DNA of 64,000 nucleotides from Hymenobacter nivis. Its GTDB lineage: Bacteria; Bacteroidota; Bacteroidia; Cytophagales; Hymenobacteraceae. Position 1 is the first letter of the stretch. Every line of letters starts with the position of its first letter. Of this stretch, positions 24,292-32,451 are shown piece after piece. A model generated the notes under the pieces. The model was not told where the DNA came from. It did no database searches and saw only the letters and a program-made list of their open reading frames with translations. Made by a program: the position numbers and the translations under genes. The stretch is from the NCBI RefSeq assembly GCF_003149515.1, contig NZ_CP029145.1:744001-808000 (forward strand), in the 5' to 3' direction.

Positions 24292-25656
24292 TCAAGCGGC
24301 TTGGGCCGGGGGTGGGGTTACCTGTTGGGCCGCCACTACAAGTCCCGGCCGCCGCTCCTGGGTGCGGTAGAACACCAGCGCCGCCCCCGCCGTGGCCGCG
24401 GCCACGGCGGCCAGCGCCACCCAGGCCGCGGCCCAGCCCTGCCGCTCGGCCAGGGCTCCGGTGAGCCACAGGGCCCCGGTGCCGCCGGCGTAGCCCACGG
24501 CGTCGAGCAGGCCCGCCGCGGTGGCCGCCCCCTGCCGGCCGCCGGCGTCGAGGGCCATGGCCCCCGACAAAAACGAGTAGGGCCCCAGCAGCAGCAGGCC
24601 CACCAGCGACGTGAGCACTAAGGGCAGGGCGGGGCCGCTGGCCGGCTGCGTCATCAGGGCCAGTACGGGCACCAGGCCCACGCAGGCCCCCAAAATGAGT
24701 GCCCCGCGTTGCCCCCTCAGCCAGGCATCGGAGAGGTAGCCGGCCCCCAGGATGGAGGCCATGCCGCACACCGAGTACAGCGCGCTCCACTGCGACGCCG
24801 CGCCCTCCGAGAGGTGTGCGGCCTCCACTAGGTAGGTGGGCACCCAGAAGCTGAACGCCTCGCGCAACGCCGTGAGCCCGAACGACATCGCCAGCATCAG
24901 CAAGAAGGCCGGGCTGTGGAAGTAGGGCCCCAGCAAGTGGCCCAGCGATGCGGGCCGGTCGGTCGTGGGGCCCGTTCCTTTCTCCGCGAAGAGGCTGTTG
25001 GGGTTGGTGGGCGGGGCGGCCAGGCCCACGCTTTCGGGCGCGTCCTTTAGGCTGAACGCGCAGCCCAGCGCCACCGCGGCCAGCACGCCCGCCGCCGTCA
25101 TGAAAAGCCCCCGCCAGCCCAGCCCCTGCACCAGCAGCTGCCCCAGCACTAGCTTGGCCACCACGTCGCCAAATAGATAGCTCAGGCTTAGCAGGCCCAT
25201 CACGCGGCCGTAGGACCTGTATGAAAACCAGTTGGCCGCGGTTTTTACCAGCCCGGCCCAGCCCATGGACTGCACCAGTCGGTTGGCGGCCCAGGCCGCA
25301 AAAAACACCGCCACGCCCTGCCCCAGCCCAAACGCTACTGTAGCCGCCACGGCCCCCGCCATGCCCAGCAGGAAAATCTTTTTGCCCCCCAAAAAGTCGC
25401 CCAGTACGCCGTTTAGCACCTTGCCGGCGGCGTAGAACAGTACGCCTACCGAGGCAATCTGGCCCAGCACTTCTTTATTCAGGCCCCGGCCGCCAAACTC
25501 GCGGATGAGCAGCGGCGCGGCAATGGCCAGGTTGGAGCGGCACACATAGTAGGCGCTGTAGCCCATAAACAGGCTCAGACCAGTGCGCAGCTGCCAGCGT
25601 TTCAGCTCCGAAGACGGGGCTGAGCGGACGGGCACGGGGGTGGGCAATTTGCTCAA
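24292..25656 (-). CDS. MFS carrier of the organophosphate:phosphate antiporter type (GlpT/UhpT-like)
   Basis: A 454-residue, 12-helix inner-membrane carrier. The N-terminal LRTGLSLFMGYSAYYVCRSN matches the OPA family, with the binding-site arginine of GlpT/UhpT in the CR pair. Other family marks are GMAGAVAATVAFGLGQGVAV and MGLLSLSYLFGDVVAKLVLG. OPA carriers exchange cytoplasmic phosphate for organophosphates, and relatives occur in 2-aminoethylphosphonate gene clusters. The frame opens directly after a stop with TTG at 25656; no ATG occurs before the first helix, so TTG is the likely start. It lies upstream of phnZ on the same strand (359 bases apart). The exported or imported phosphonate is an inference from context. 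Confidence 0.9.
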   Translation of the reverse strand: MSKLPTPVPVRSAPSSELKRWQLRTGLSLFMGYSAYYVCRSNLAIAAPLLIREFGGRGLNKEVLGQIASVGVLFYAAGKVLNGVLGDFLGGKKIFLLGMAGAVAATVAFGLGQGVAVFFAAWAANRLVQSMGWAGLVKTAANWFSYRSYGRVMGLLSLSYLFGDVVAKLVLGQLLVQGLGWRGLFMTAAGVLAAVALGCAFSLKDAPESVGLAAPPTNPNSLFAEKGTGPTTDRPASLGHLLGPYFHSPAFLLMLAMSFGLTALREAFSFWVPTYLVEAAHLSEGAASQWSALYSVCGMASILGAGYLSDAWLRGQRGALILGACVGLVPVLALMTQPASGPALPLVLTSLVGLLLLGPYSFLSGAMALDAGGRQGAATAAGLLDAVGYAGGTGALWLTGALAERQGWAAAWVALAAVAAATAGAALVFYRTQERRPGLVVAAQQVTPPPAQAA

Positions 25657-25918
25657 TTAGTCAGGGTATTTTTCGAATGCAAAGTTGCGTCTTTGGCGGC
25701 CCTGGCACGTTGCGGAAGTGTTAACAAATTGTCTGCGTTTGTTGAATAGAGGGAAAGTATCCAATCCGGCTTCTGGCCCGGGGCCATGATAATTATCAGG
25801 TTCGGGCCTGATGAACGTCATGGCCGTCGGGGCCCCCCGCCAGCACTTTTGCACTGGTTCCCCCGGGCGGACTTGCCCGGGGCCCGGTTCCGAGTCCACT
25901 TACCTTTTCGTTTCTCCC
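25657..25918. other. Divergent intergenic region
   Basis: These 262 bases hold the promoters of the MFS carrier (-) and the basic Ala/Lys-rich protein (+). On the minus strand gcaactttgcattcg (about 25673-25687) resembles a -7 region just before the TTG start. No other feature is supported. Confidence 0.35.
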
Positions 25919-26434
25919 ATGTCCCCTTCCAAGCAAACCCTAGCCGATCAACTCGCGGCAGCGGCGGCCCTCCACTTGGGTCCCGGTGCCGGGGGGCGCT
26001 CGTCCAAAGCCGTGGCCAAAACGCTGCGCCACTTGGCCAAGCAGCTGCACAAGGCCGCCCGCCGCGCCGAGCGGCCCAGCGCCAGGCAGGTGCGCAAGGC
26101 CCTGGCCGGCCAGCTCACCGCCGCGCTGGCGCCGTTCCTGCGCCCGGAAATCCCCGCCGGCGGTGCCATTGCGGAAGCCGTTGACAGCACCGTGAAGCGC
26201 CTGGCTACCCAGCTGGTCAAGCTGCACCGCAAGCAAGACAAAGCTCTGGCCAAGCAGGCCCGCCGGTCCGTGCCCGCCCCGGTTTCCGCGCCCGTCCCGG
26301 TTCCCGTGCCCGCAGCAGTCCGGCCGGTTCCGCCGCGTCCGGCCGTCAAGCGTCCCGCGTCCAAGGTGGTTCCGGCCCACCTCATCAAGCCCAAAGCCAA
26401 TGGCGTGGTGGATCTGTCCGTCCTGGGGAAATAA
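25919..26434 (+). CDS. Basic Ala/Lys/Pro-rich hypothetical protein
   Basis: A 171-residue protein of unknown function, started at the ATG at 25919 (MSPSKQTLADQL); an in-frame ATG at 25811 would add 36 unlikely residues. The N-terminal two-thirds contains two similar helical segments: KAVAKTLRHLAKQLHKAARR, and about 55 residues later DSTVKRLATQLVKLHRKQDK. The C-terminal third is a Pro/Val/Ala tract (PAPVSAPVPVPVPAAV) followed by basic residues and LIKPKANGVVDLSVLGK. The strongly positive charge and linker-like tail suggest nucleic-acid or envelope-polymer binding, but no family is recognised. It is transcribed away from the phosphonate cluster. Confidence 0.7.
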   Translation: MSPSKQTLADQLAAAAALHLGPGAGGRSSKAVAKTLRHLAKQLHKAARRAERPSARQVRKALAGQLTAALAPFLRPEIPAGGAIAEAVDSTVKRLATQLVKLHRKQDKALAKQARRSVPAPVSAPVPVPVPAAVRPVPPRPAVKRPASKVVPAHLIKPKANGVVDLSVLGK

Positions 26435-26581
26435 GCCGGGGCCCCGGCCAGTCGGCTACGTGCCCAAGCCCTGCCCCAGTGGACTTGTCCTTGCCTACTC
26501 TACCCTACTAAAATTCGGGGCATAAAAACGGGGCGGTCCGACCTTTGAGGTTTTCTACGCCGAAAAAGCCCGTCCTGCCCC

Positions 26582-27689
26582 GTGAAGCAAGGCGTCATGG
26601 CCAAAATTACAACGGTTTTACAGCACCTGCCCGTGGTGCGCAACCTGGCCCATCAAAAGTTTGGCAGCCAGTTTATTATTGCATTGGTAAGAAGCTGCAA
26701 CGGGCAATTTTGTAAAGTGGCGCAGCACCTCAACGATGCCGTTAAACCAGCCTCGAACGAAACCCGGGTTCAGGATTTCTTCCGCGAGACGGACCTGCAC
26801 TCCCTGGTGCTGGCGCAGTCAGTGCTGGGCCTGCTGCCGGCGCGGGGCAAGTTGCGCCTGTGCCTGTGCCTGGACCGCATGGAAGGGGACTTCGGCCAGG
26901 GTCAGGTCAATGCCCTGCTCCTTGCCGTGGGTCAGGGCGCGTTTCAGGTGCTGCGCTACTGGGAACTGCTCGACCATCGCCGCGGCAATTCCAACGCCGC
27001 CCAGCGCATCGCCGTGCGTCAGGTCTGCGTGCGGGTGCTGGGCAAAGACCGCATCGGCGGGGCGCTGGGCGACCGCGAATTCGTGGATCATTCCTGGTTT
27101 AAGTAGCTAAAAGTCAATGGGTTGGTTGGTTGACATGCGGTTGCCCCGCCACCACCTGCTGCCCTGTTCGAGTGGGCGCCGGCAAGCCATTGCCGACCTG
27201 GGCCTGGCCGTCGGCCAGGTCCGGCGCGTGGCCCATTGCCAGGTGGACGGCGTCTGGGGACAGGCGTGGGTCAAAGCGCTGGTCGACGGGAATTTTCTCT
27301 TTCGCTTCGGCAACGTGGGCGGGGCTTACCTGGGGCAGCGCTAAGCGAAGCGGTGGACGATTGAGCAGTATTTTCAGAACCTCAAAGGCGGGGGCTCCAA
27401 CTGGGAAGCCAGCCCCTTGCGCTGCCCTGGTGAGCGTGGCCTACGCCTTTTGCCTAAGCATGGGGACACGAGCCGACGGGGAAAAGCCCATTACCCGTAA
27501 AAACCACGGCTACCGGGCCACCAGCCTGAGCCGACACGGCTTGAATGTGCTGCGCCAAATCAGCTGCGCCAAATCAGCTGCGCCGGCGCAAAACCGGACG
27601 GGGAACTTGCCGAGATGGTGGGCACGCTACTGCGCTGGTTTTGTTGGCAAATCACTCGTTGTCAAACTACTATAAAAATAGTAGGGTAG
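26582..27689 (+). pseudogene. IS4-family transposase, decayed
   Basis: Pieces of one transposase lie in order in several frames. The first (26582-27106) includes the catalytic region LCLCLDRMEGDFGQGQVN and GKDRIGGALGDREFVDHSWF. It stops at TAG 27104-27106 where the family has Trp (WFKWLK). A shifted frame continues with VDMRLPRHHLLPC, another with RWTIEQYFQNLKGGG carrying the catalytic glutamate, another with ALVSVAYAFCLSMG and KNHGYRATSLSRHGLNVLRQ, and the C-terminal IVG ends at TAG 27687-27689. At least three frameshifts and one nonsense codon make it inactive. Confidence 0.85.
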
Positions 27690-27825
27690 AGTTGAAGACA
27701 GTAAAAGCCTATTACGGACGTATTAGAGAATTTCCGTTAGAGCAGGAGCGAAATTATTGGGCACCCAAATTGTTGAAGCAATCGGATGAGAAGCTTGGCG
27801 GAATAACAGCAAAATACCAGGATAA
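27690..27825 (+). other. AT-rich orphan fragment, possible gene remnant
   Basis: About 136 bases of lower GC than the surroundings, open in one plus-strand frame (VKAYYGRIREFPLEQERNYW, then APKLLKQSDEKLGG). It looks like a piece of a real protein cut by the IS at 27826, but no continuation is visible on the other side and no family is recognised. Confidence 0.35.
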
Positions 27826-28875
27826 TAGGACTTACGCAAACGCGAGCGAAGGCTGGCGTAATTCATGTCGCATATACTCATCCAAAAAGCCTTGTTTGAG
27901 CTGATAGACGGTTTGTTTGGTTTGGTAGGCGGCTTGTTTAAGGCAGGTCCAAGCGCGCACGGCCAGGGCAATATGATTGCGCTGACTGCGGGCCAGCCGG
28001 CACTGGCAGGCCTGCACGCCGGTGAGTTGCTTGAGTTCGCGGTGAAACTGCTCAATCGTCCAGCGGACGCTGCTTTCGTGTTCGGCAGCGGCCGTGTGCA
28101 AGGGCTCAACCTCGTTGGTGAGGAGGTAGTCCGTCCGGTGGGTGGACACCAGTACGCGGAAGAGTTTCAGTTTGCAATCTTTGGGCATGCCCTTCACTTT
28201 CAGGATTTTGCCAGCTTCTACTTCGGCGGCCGACCAGCACAGGCAGGCCACGGGCTGGTAGGGCTGCTGGCCGCCGGAATCATCGACGAGCCGGTTGCTT
28301 TTCAGCGGGCAGTAAAATGTTTTGCCTTCGTCCAGCAGCCACTTGAACAGGGCCGTGGTGGCGTACCAGCTATCCATGAGCACCGTGCGGTATGGGATAC
28401 TGCGCGGGGCCAATTGCCCGAGCATGTCGGCCACATGGTCGAGCTTGGTCTTGCCGTCGGTGTCGGGGGCGAAAAGGCGGTAGTCAATGAGCCAGAACTG
28501 GTCGGTTTCGGGGTTGACGTACACACACGTCACCAGGCCGATGCCGGCAATCACGCCGTGGGCGTTGCCGCTGTACTGGCGGCGTACGAGTTCGATGCGC
28601 CGGCTGTGGTGCTTGTCGAGCACCGTGTCGTCAAACAGGACGTAGCCCCGCGCGCTGAGCATCACCTGTGGGCGTACTTGCTGCCAGAGCTGGCGGGGGG
28701 TGAAACGCCGGGTTTTGAGAAAATAGCGCACGTTGTCGTGCGAGAGGCCCTCCAGATGCTCGGCCAGATACGTCCCCGTGTAGTTGACCTGGCTGCTCAC
28801 CAAAAACTGCCCGTACAGTTGTGCCGTCACTTTCATGGCTTTTCCTTTCAAGTTACACTTTTTGCGTAAGTCCTA
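27826..28875 (-). mobile_element. Intact 1050-bp IS (IS701/IS4-like)
   Basis: The element has perfect 15-bp terminal inverted repeats, taggacttacgcaaa (27826-27840) and tttgcgtaagtccta (28861-28875), and an apparent 5-bp target duplication GATAA at 27821-27825 and 28876-28880. It carries one intact transposase gene. Intact ends, duplication and gene suggest recent insertion. Confidence 0.85.
27832..28851 (-). CDS. Transposase of the IS701/IS4-like DDE superfamily
   Basis: A 339-residue transposase, ATG at 28851 (an ATG at 28836 is also possible); the stop codon lies in the left terminal repeat. The first aspartate is in GYVLFDDTVLDKHHSRRIEL, the second in TVLMDSWYATTALFKWLLDE, and the glutamate is in SVRWTIEQFHRELKQLTGVQ, the usual Y/R-E-K region. 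LSHDNVRYFLKTRRFTPRQL at the N-terminus is typical of the DDE_5/IS701-like group. No frameshift or stop is seen, so it may be active. Confidence 0.88.
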   Translation of the reverse strand: MKGKAMKVTAQLYGQFLVSSQVNYTGTYLAEHLEGLSHDNVRYFLKTRRFTPRQLWQQVRPQVMLSARGYVLFDDTVLDKHHSRRIELVRRQYSGNAHGVIAGIGLVTCVYVNPETDQFWLIDYRLFAPDTDGKTKLDHVADMLGQLAPRSIPYRTVLMDSWYATTALFKWLLDEGKTFYCPLKSNRLVDDSGGQQPYQPVACLCWSAAEVEAGKILKVKGMPKDCKLKLFRVLVSTHRTDYLLTNEVEPLHTAAAEHESSVRWTIEQFHRELKQLTGVQACQCRLARSQRNHIALAVRAWTCLKQAAYQTKQTVYQLKQGFLDEYMRHELRQPSLAFA

Positions 28876-28919
28876 GATAAATTAATGAGCATTCTTTCCC
28901 GGATTGTTTCTGAAGCAGC

Positions 28920-29279
28920 TTAAGCTGCCGCCAGCAGCACCTCCGCCAACAAGCCCAGATACTGGTGCAGGGCCTTCATCATTTTAGCGATGAACTTGCG
29001 CTTACGGTTCAGGATTTCGCTTACCCGGTTCTCGCCGCCCAGCCACGCGGCGAGGTCGCGCTGGCGCAGGCCCTGTTTGGTCATTTTGTACTTGATATAC
29101 TCGATGGGGTCGGGCTCGGGAATGGGGTGGTGGCGGGCCTCGTACGCCTCAATCAGCGTAGCCAACACGTCCAATTCGTCAAACGCTGGTTCGCCGGGCT
29201 CGGCCTGAAAAATGGTTTCCACGCGGGCCAGGGCGGCGCAGTGGTCAGCTTCGGTGCGGATGGGCTTGATGGCTTTCAT
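28920..29279 (-). CDS. HigA-family (XRE) antitoxin, apparently orphan
   Basis: A 119-residue DNA-binding protein; ATG at 29279 is preferred to the frame opening at 29312. The N-terminal half (KPIRTEADHCAALARVETIF, then EPDPIEYIKYKM) is typical of the COG5499 HigA group, and residues about 72-105 are a helix-turn-helix (GLRQRDLAAWLGGENRVSEI) ending in the family motif LNRKRKFIAKMMKAL. HigA neutralises a RelE-like mRNase, HigB, normally encoded just upstream. No HigB is visible; the upstream DNA holds only a truncated HicB-like end. It may be a domesticated or orphan antitoxin. Confidence 0.88.
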   Translation of the reverse strand: MKAIKPIRTEADHCAALARVETIFQAEPGEPAFDELDVLATLIEAYEARHHPIPEPDPIEYIKYKMTKQGLRQRDLAAWLGGENRVSEILNRKRKFIAKMMKALHQYLGLLAEVLLAAA

Positions 29280-29292
29280 GTGGTAGCGGTGT

Positions 29293-29406
29293 CTACTCGG
29301 CCTGCACCACAAACTGGCGGACGGCTTGGCTCACCAGTTGGTTGAGGCTGAGGCCCCGGCCCGTGGAAACCAGCGCGACCTTGCTTCCTGGTAACGCGAT
29401 ATTTTT
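29293..29406 (-). pseudogene. HicB-like antitoxin C-terminal fragment
   Basis: A 37-codon frame with no start reads ...STGRGLSLNQLVSQAVRQ then FVVQAE, stop. The GLSLNQLV helix is typical of the ribbon-helix-helix end of HicB-like antitoxins. It lies 13 bases upstream of higA. I take it as a remnant of a second toxin-antitoxin locus, at low confidence because it is short. Confidence 0.4.
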
Positions 29407-29518
29407 TTAGGGATATTGCTCGGATGCGGTTAGGCGCTGGCCGCAGTTTAGCGCGAAGCGCACAACTGCTGGCTGGCAAGTGGGGCGAGTTTGTAACTCG
29501 CAAAGGTAAACGGTCTGT

Positions 29519-30097
29519 TTGCGCAAATCGCCGGGCCTCTGCACGGCCGAACGCCTGTTGCACCGCCTTGCCTCCATCTTCCCCGCCGCTGCTTTCCTGG
29601 CGCTGGCCGCTTGCAGCACCGACTCCAAGCCCGACAAGCCGGAGAAAATAGCCATTGCCGCGCCGCCCGCCGTGCTCACCTTCGAAAGCGCGAAAAGCCT
29701 GGTGGCGGTGGCCTCGTCCGACACGATTTGGAACGGCATCGCCATATCCGACAACGACCCAAACATCACATCCGAAGCCTTGGCGAAGAAGGTAACGTGC
29801 TTCTTTAACTCGCCCACCTGCGGCGGCACCACCATCGACGCCGCCGGCAACCTGTGCGTAACTGACGCCAACGAAAAGCGTATTCTGAAGGTGACGCCCG
29901 CCGGCCAAAGCAGCGTGCCGGTGCAGGACCCGCGCCTGATTTGGGCCGATGCCCTGTAGATTGACCACGCCGGCAACCTCTGGATTCCGGCCGCGCAAAT
30001 TAACCGCACCGCCGGTCAGCAAAAGGGCGTGCAAACGGTGGCCTTCCCGGTGCAGCTCTTCAAAATGCCCATCGGGGCTAAGCCGTTTCGGAACTAA
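29519..30097 (+). pseudogene. Yellow/MRJP- or SMP-30-like secreted lipoprotein, broken
   Basis: A lipoprotein-like N-terminus (FPAAAFLALAACSTDSKPDK) is followed by a shortened body (GGTTIDAAGNLCVTDANEKR) and, after an in-frame TAG at 29957-29959, by IDHAGNLWIPAAQINRTAGQ and LFKMPIGAKPFRN, stop. The last part is typical of bacterial major-royal-jelly/yellow-like beta-propeller proteins, where DALW replaces the TAG, a TGG to TAG change. The intact family has about 350-400 residues; here only about 190 codons remain, so an internal deletion has also occurred. Confidence 0.7.
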
Positions 30098-30136
30098 AAA
30101 TTAAGCCTATTTGGAAGTCCTAATGGCCCCGGGGCC

Positions 30137-30496
30137 CTATTGGAAAAAATCCTCCGGGTCGGTTTGCTGGAAGTATTTCTCCAGCTTGGCGAGGTCGCCG
30201 AAGTAGGGCTGCACGCAGGCCAGGAATGCGCGCACCGTGTCGGGGGTGTCGGCGTAGGCCAGGAACGTGTCGCCGGTTTCGTCAAATTCCAAGTGGTCAA
30301 GTAATTCGGGCTGAAATTCTTCGACGATGGTTTCGAGGTGCTCGCGCCACGAAGCGCCGCTGCCCACGAAGCCGAAGTCCTCGAACAGGTCGTGGTAGTC
30401 TTCGAGCTTACCGGCGTGCGCCACGATGGCAAACTGACGGGCGGGGTTGGCGGTCGTTTTGGCGGCGGCGACTTCAAAGGGAAACGTGCTGGTCAT
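30137..30496 (-). CDS. Imm51-like immunity protein
   Basis: A 119-residue acidic protein. The central GFVGSGASWREHLETIVEEF and LEFDETGDTFLAYADTPDTV, with a C-terminal helix ending DPEDFFQ, resemble the Imm51 family of immunity proteins (pattern G-x-G-x-x-W ... hFD.e.d.F.a.y). Such proteins neutralise toxin domains of polymorphic toxin systems. No toxin gene is adjacent, so it would be an orphan or a defence against kin toxins. The family call rests on remembered pattern; the gene itself looks real (good codon structure, ATG at 30496). Confidence 0.65.
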   Translation of the reverse strand: MTSTFPFEVAAAKTTANPARQFAIVAHAGKLEDYHDLFEDFGFVGSGASWREHLETIVEEFQPELLDHLEFDETGDTFLAYADTPDTVRAFLACVQPYFGDLAKLEKYFQQTDPEDFFQ

Positions 30497-31217
30497 CAGG
30501 GTACAGGAACGGGTGGGGCCCCGCTGTTCCGGGCCGGCGGGGCTGGTTGCTCAGGCGCCGCACCACGGCGGGGTCCACCACCGGGGTCCAAAACGGCTTG
30601 GCGGCAGTGCCCGGCCTACGGGTTACGGATTTTGCAGTGGGCGCGGCTGGCGGCCGGGGCGCTTCGTGGGGCACGGGCCGCGTTTGCCAGTCGAAGGTAG
30701 CGGTCCGGGTCCCCTTGCCGCGCTTCATCAAGCACGGGGCCCAGCCGTGGCCTTACCGGGGCTGTACCTAGGTATCCTCGTCGCCCCGCGCATCGCCGGC
30801 CGTTGCCGGCGATGCGCGGGGCGGCCAGTGTGTACCGCACGGCCTTACTTTTTGGGAAATGGCGCGCAATAAAAAACGGCCCTGGGTAGGGCCCCACGCC
30901 CCGCGCTACCCCACGCCCCGGCCGGGGCCGCTGGCGGGGCCCAAAAAAAGCAATTCCCTGCGGCCCGCCCGCTGCCCTGCCGGGCCCCGCGCCCGGTGGC
31001 CCCGGGCCGTCTGCCCGCTTTGTGGACGAGGGTGCGGCCAACGCCTGGCTGGCCGCGCTGGGCGTGAGCCAAGGGCCGGGCTAGAAAACGGCGCACAGCC
31101 GCCCAGGCAGGGCGCAGCAGCCGGAAAATTAACGTGCACCGTAGGGCCGCATTTGCGGTTTATACAGTGAAATCTGGGGTCGTGTGTTGAGTATGTATAG
31201 AGGGCATATTTTTTGGG
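30497..31217. other. Gene-less GC-rich region with hairpin
   Basis: About 720 bases in which every open frame looks like a shadow (Arg/Pro/Gly-rich). A perfect 19-bp hairpin lies at 30782-30823 (cgccccgcgcatcgccggc and its complement, 4-base loop). The plus-strand end FVDEGAANAWLAALGVSQG (about 31017-31083) could be the tail of a lost gene. Confidence 0.45.
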
Positions 31218-31474
31218 ATGGTTTTAGAACCCGTTCTCTGCCCGTCCTGTCAGCAACCGGATGCCGTCTATCGGTACGGCAAAGCCACCGATGGCACCCA
31301 GCGCTACCGCTGCACGGCCTGCCGCCGCACCTTTCAACTGCGCTACCGCCATAAAGCGCATGCGGTGGGCGTGCGGGCTAAAATCACGGACATGGCCCGG
31401 AATGGCAGCGGGATACGGGATACAGCCAGGGTGTTGGGCATCCGTCCCCAAACCGGGATGGGCGAACTAAAAAA
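31218..31474 (+). pseudogene. IS1-like transposase N-terminus, truncated
   Basis: The frame from ATG 31218 encodes the InsA-like zinc-binding head: CPSCQQPDAVYRYGKATDG, YRCTACRRTFQLRYRHKAH, then a helix-turn-helix (NGSGIRDTARVLGIRPQT) and MGELKK. At the A-run after GEL the sequence switches to the 146-bp repeat at 31475. No InsB-like catalytic part follows on the other side. It is an IS1-family remnant interrupted or truncated at its frameshift-like A-run. Confidence 0.75.
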
Positions 31475-31620
31475 GGCGGTGGTCCAAAGCGAGATGATTT
31501 CGGTATTTCACTCAATTTATGATGTCTGAATATTCGTCCTTCCAGCTTTCCTGACGTGTTTTTAAGCTGACTTAATTAACAAACTAAAGGTCCGGTATCA
31601 TCCTGCTTTGGACCACCGCC
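31475..31620. repeat. 146-bp inverted-repeat element, copy 1 (MITE-like)
   Basis: The ends ggcggtggtccaaagc (31475-31490) and gctttggaccaccgcc (31605-31620) are perfect 16-bp inverted repeats. A second copy of exactly the same length with only a few base differences lies at 61331-61476. It is AT-rich inside (cctgacgtgtttttaagctg is shared) and non-coding. This copy lies against the end of an IS1-like transposase fragment. Confidence 0.88.
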
Positions 31621-31865
31621 AGTTTTTCTAAATCATTAACCAATCATATTGGCGCAATTAAATATTTTATTTGCGATTATAATTGCAAAATTAAAGCATT
31701 ACCTTAAACGGACTACCTCTTGCCTTACCACTGCGCAACATCAGTTACTTAAATACCGTGGTAGTGACGCGAACTATAAAGTTCGCGCTACCGCCGGGCC
31801 TCCTTACGCACCAACCTGATGATTGCCCGGTGTTATTCGTACAGCGGCAACAATGGCCAATGCGC
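31621..31865. other. AT-rich spacer with small palindrome
   Basis: No gene is seen. A palindrome at 31760-31792 (ggtagtgacgcgaact ... agttcgcgctacc) is of a type common in Bacteroidota intergenic DNA. The AT content is much higher than in the flanks, suggesting acquired DNA. Confidence 0.45.
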
Positions 31866-32405
31866 TCAGCGCCGCCGACGCCAGAAAAACAGGCCCACGC
31901 AGGCCAGCGCCAGCCCGAGGATGGCCCAGTCGCGCCGCTGGCGGGCCTGCTGGGCCGCGTCGAGGTCATCTTCGAGGGCGAGCTGGCGGGCCATGGCGCG
32001 CCGCTCGCGCTCCTGCACATTCAGTTGCTGGTTGCGGGCTTCGGCCAAGCGGTCGGACGTGAGGTTGCGGTCGTCGCGGCTGGTGCTTTGCAGTGTGGTG
32101 GCCGTATTTTGGGCCGCCTGGGCCGATTGGTTAAGCACGGCTACAATCTGCTCGTCCTTGTTCACAATGCCCTGCAACGCGTCCACCACGGCCTGCAAAT
32201 CCTTTTTCGACGGCTGGCCGCCGAGCCCAAACAGGCTGTTGCGCTGGGCCCGGGCGGCGGCGTAGCGGCGCGTAAGGACCTGGCGCTCGGCCAGCAGGCG
32301 GGGCAGGGGCGATGCAGGCGGCGCAGGAGCGGGCGGCGGGGCTTGGGCCAGGGCCAGCAGGGGCCCCAGCAGGAAGGTGAAAAGCAGGCGGAAGGAAACG
32401 GTCAT
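31866..32405 (-). CDS. Secreted/periplasmic coiled-coil protein with C-terminal membrane anchor
   Basis: A 179-residue hypothetical protein from the ATG at 32405. It has a signal peptide (VSFRLLFTFLLGPLLALAQA), a Pro-rich linker, a long helical region of about 110 residues likely to be coiled coil (SKKDLQAVVDALQGIVNKDE, then RLAEARNQQLNVQERERRAM), and a single C-terminal membrane helix (WAILGLALACVGLFFW) ending RRRR. The layout implies a periplasmic helix bundle anchored in the inner membrane. No family name is recognised. It is divergent from the nuclease-helicase gene with only 46 bases between the starts. Confidence 0.75.
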   Translation of the reverse strand: MTVSFRLLFTFLLGPLLALAQAPPPAPAPPASPLPRLLAERQVLTRRYAAARAQRNSLFGLGGQPSKKDLQAVVDALQGIVNKDEQIVAVLNQSAQAAQNTATTLQSTSRDDRNLTSDRLAEARNQQLNVQERERRAMARQLALEDDLDAAQQARQRRDWAILGLALACVGLFFWRRRR

Positions 32406-32451
32406 GGGTAGGATTGCCGGCGGCGGCCCGGGGCCCCGGCGGTGAGGCGAT

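Noticed and set aside
30497-31170. Overlapping Arg/Pro-rich frames
   Set aside because: None shows a domain, signal peptide or credible codon use; I list the region as gene-less.
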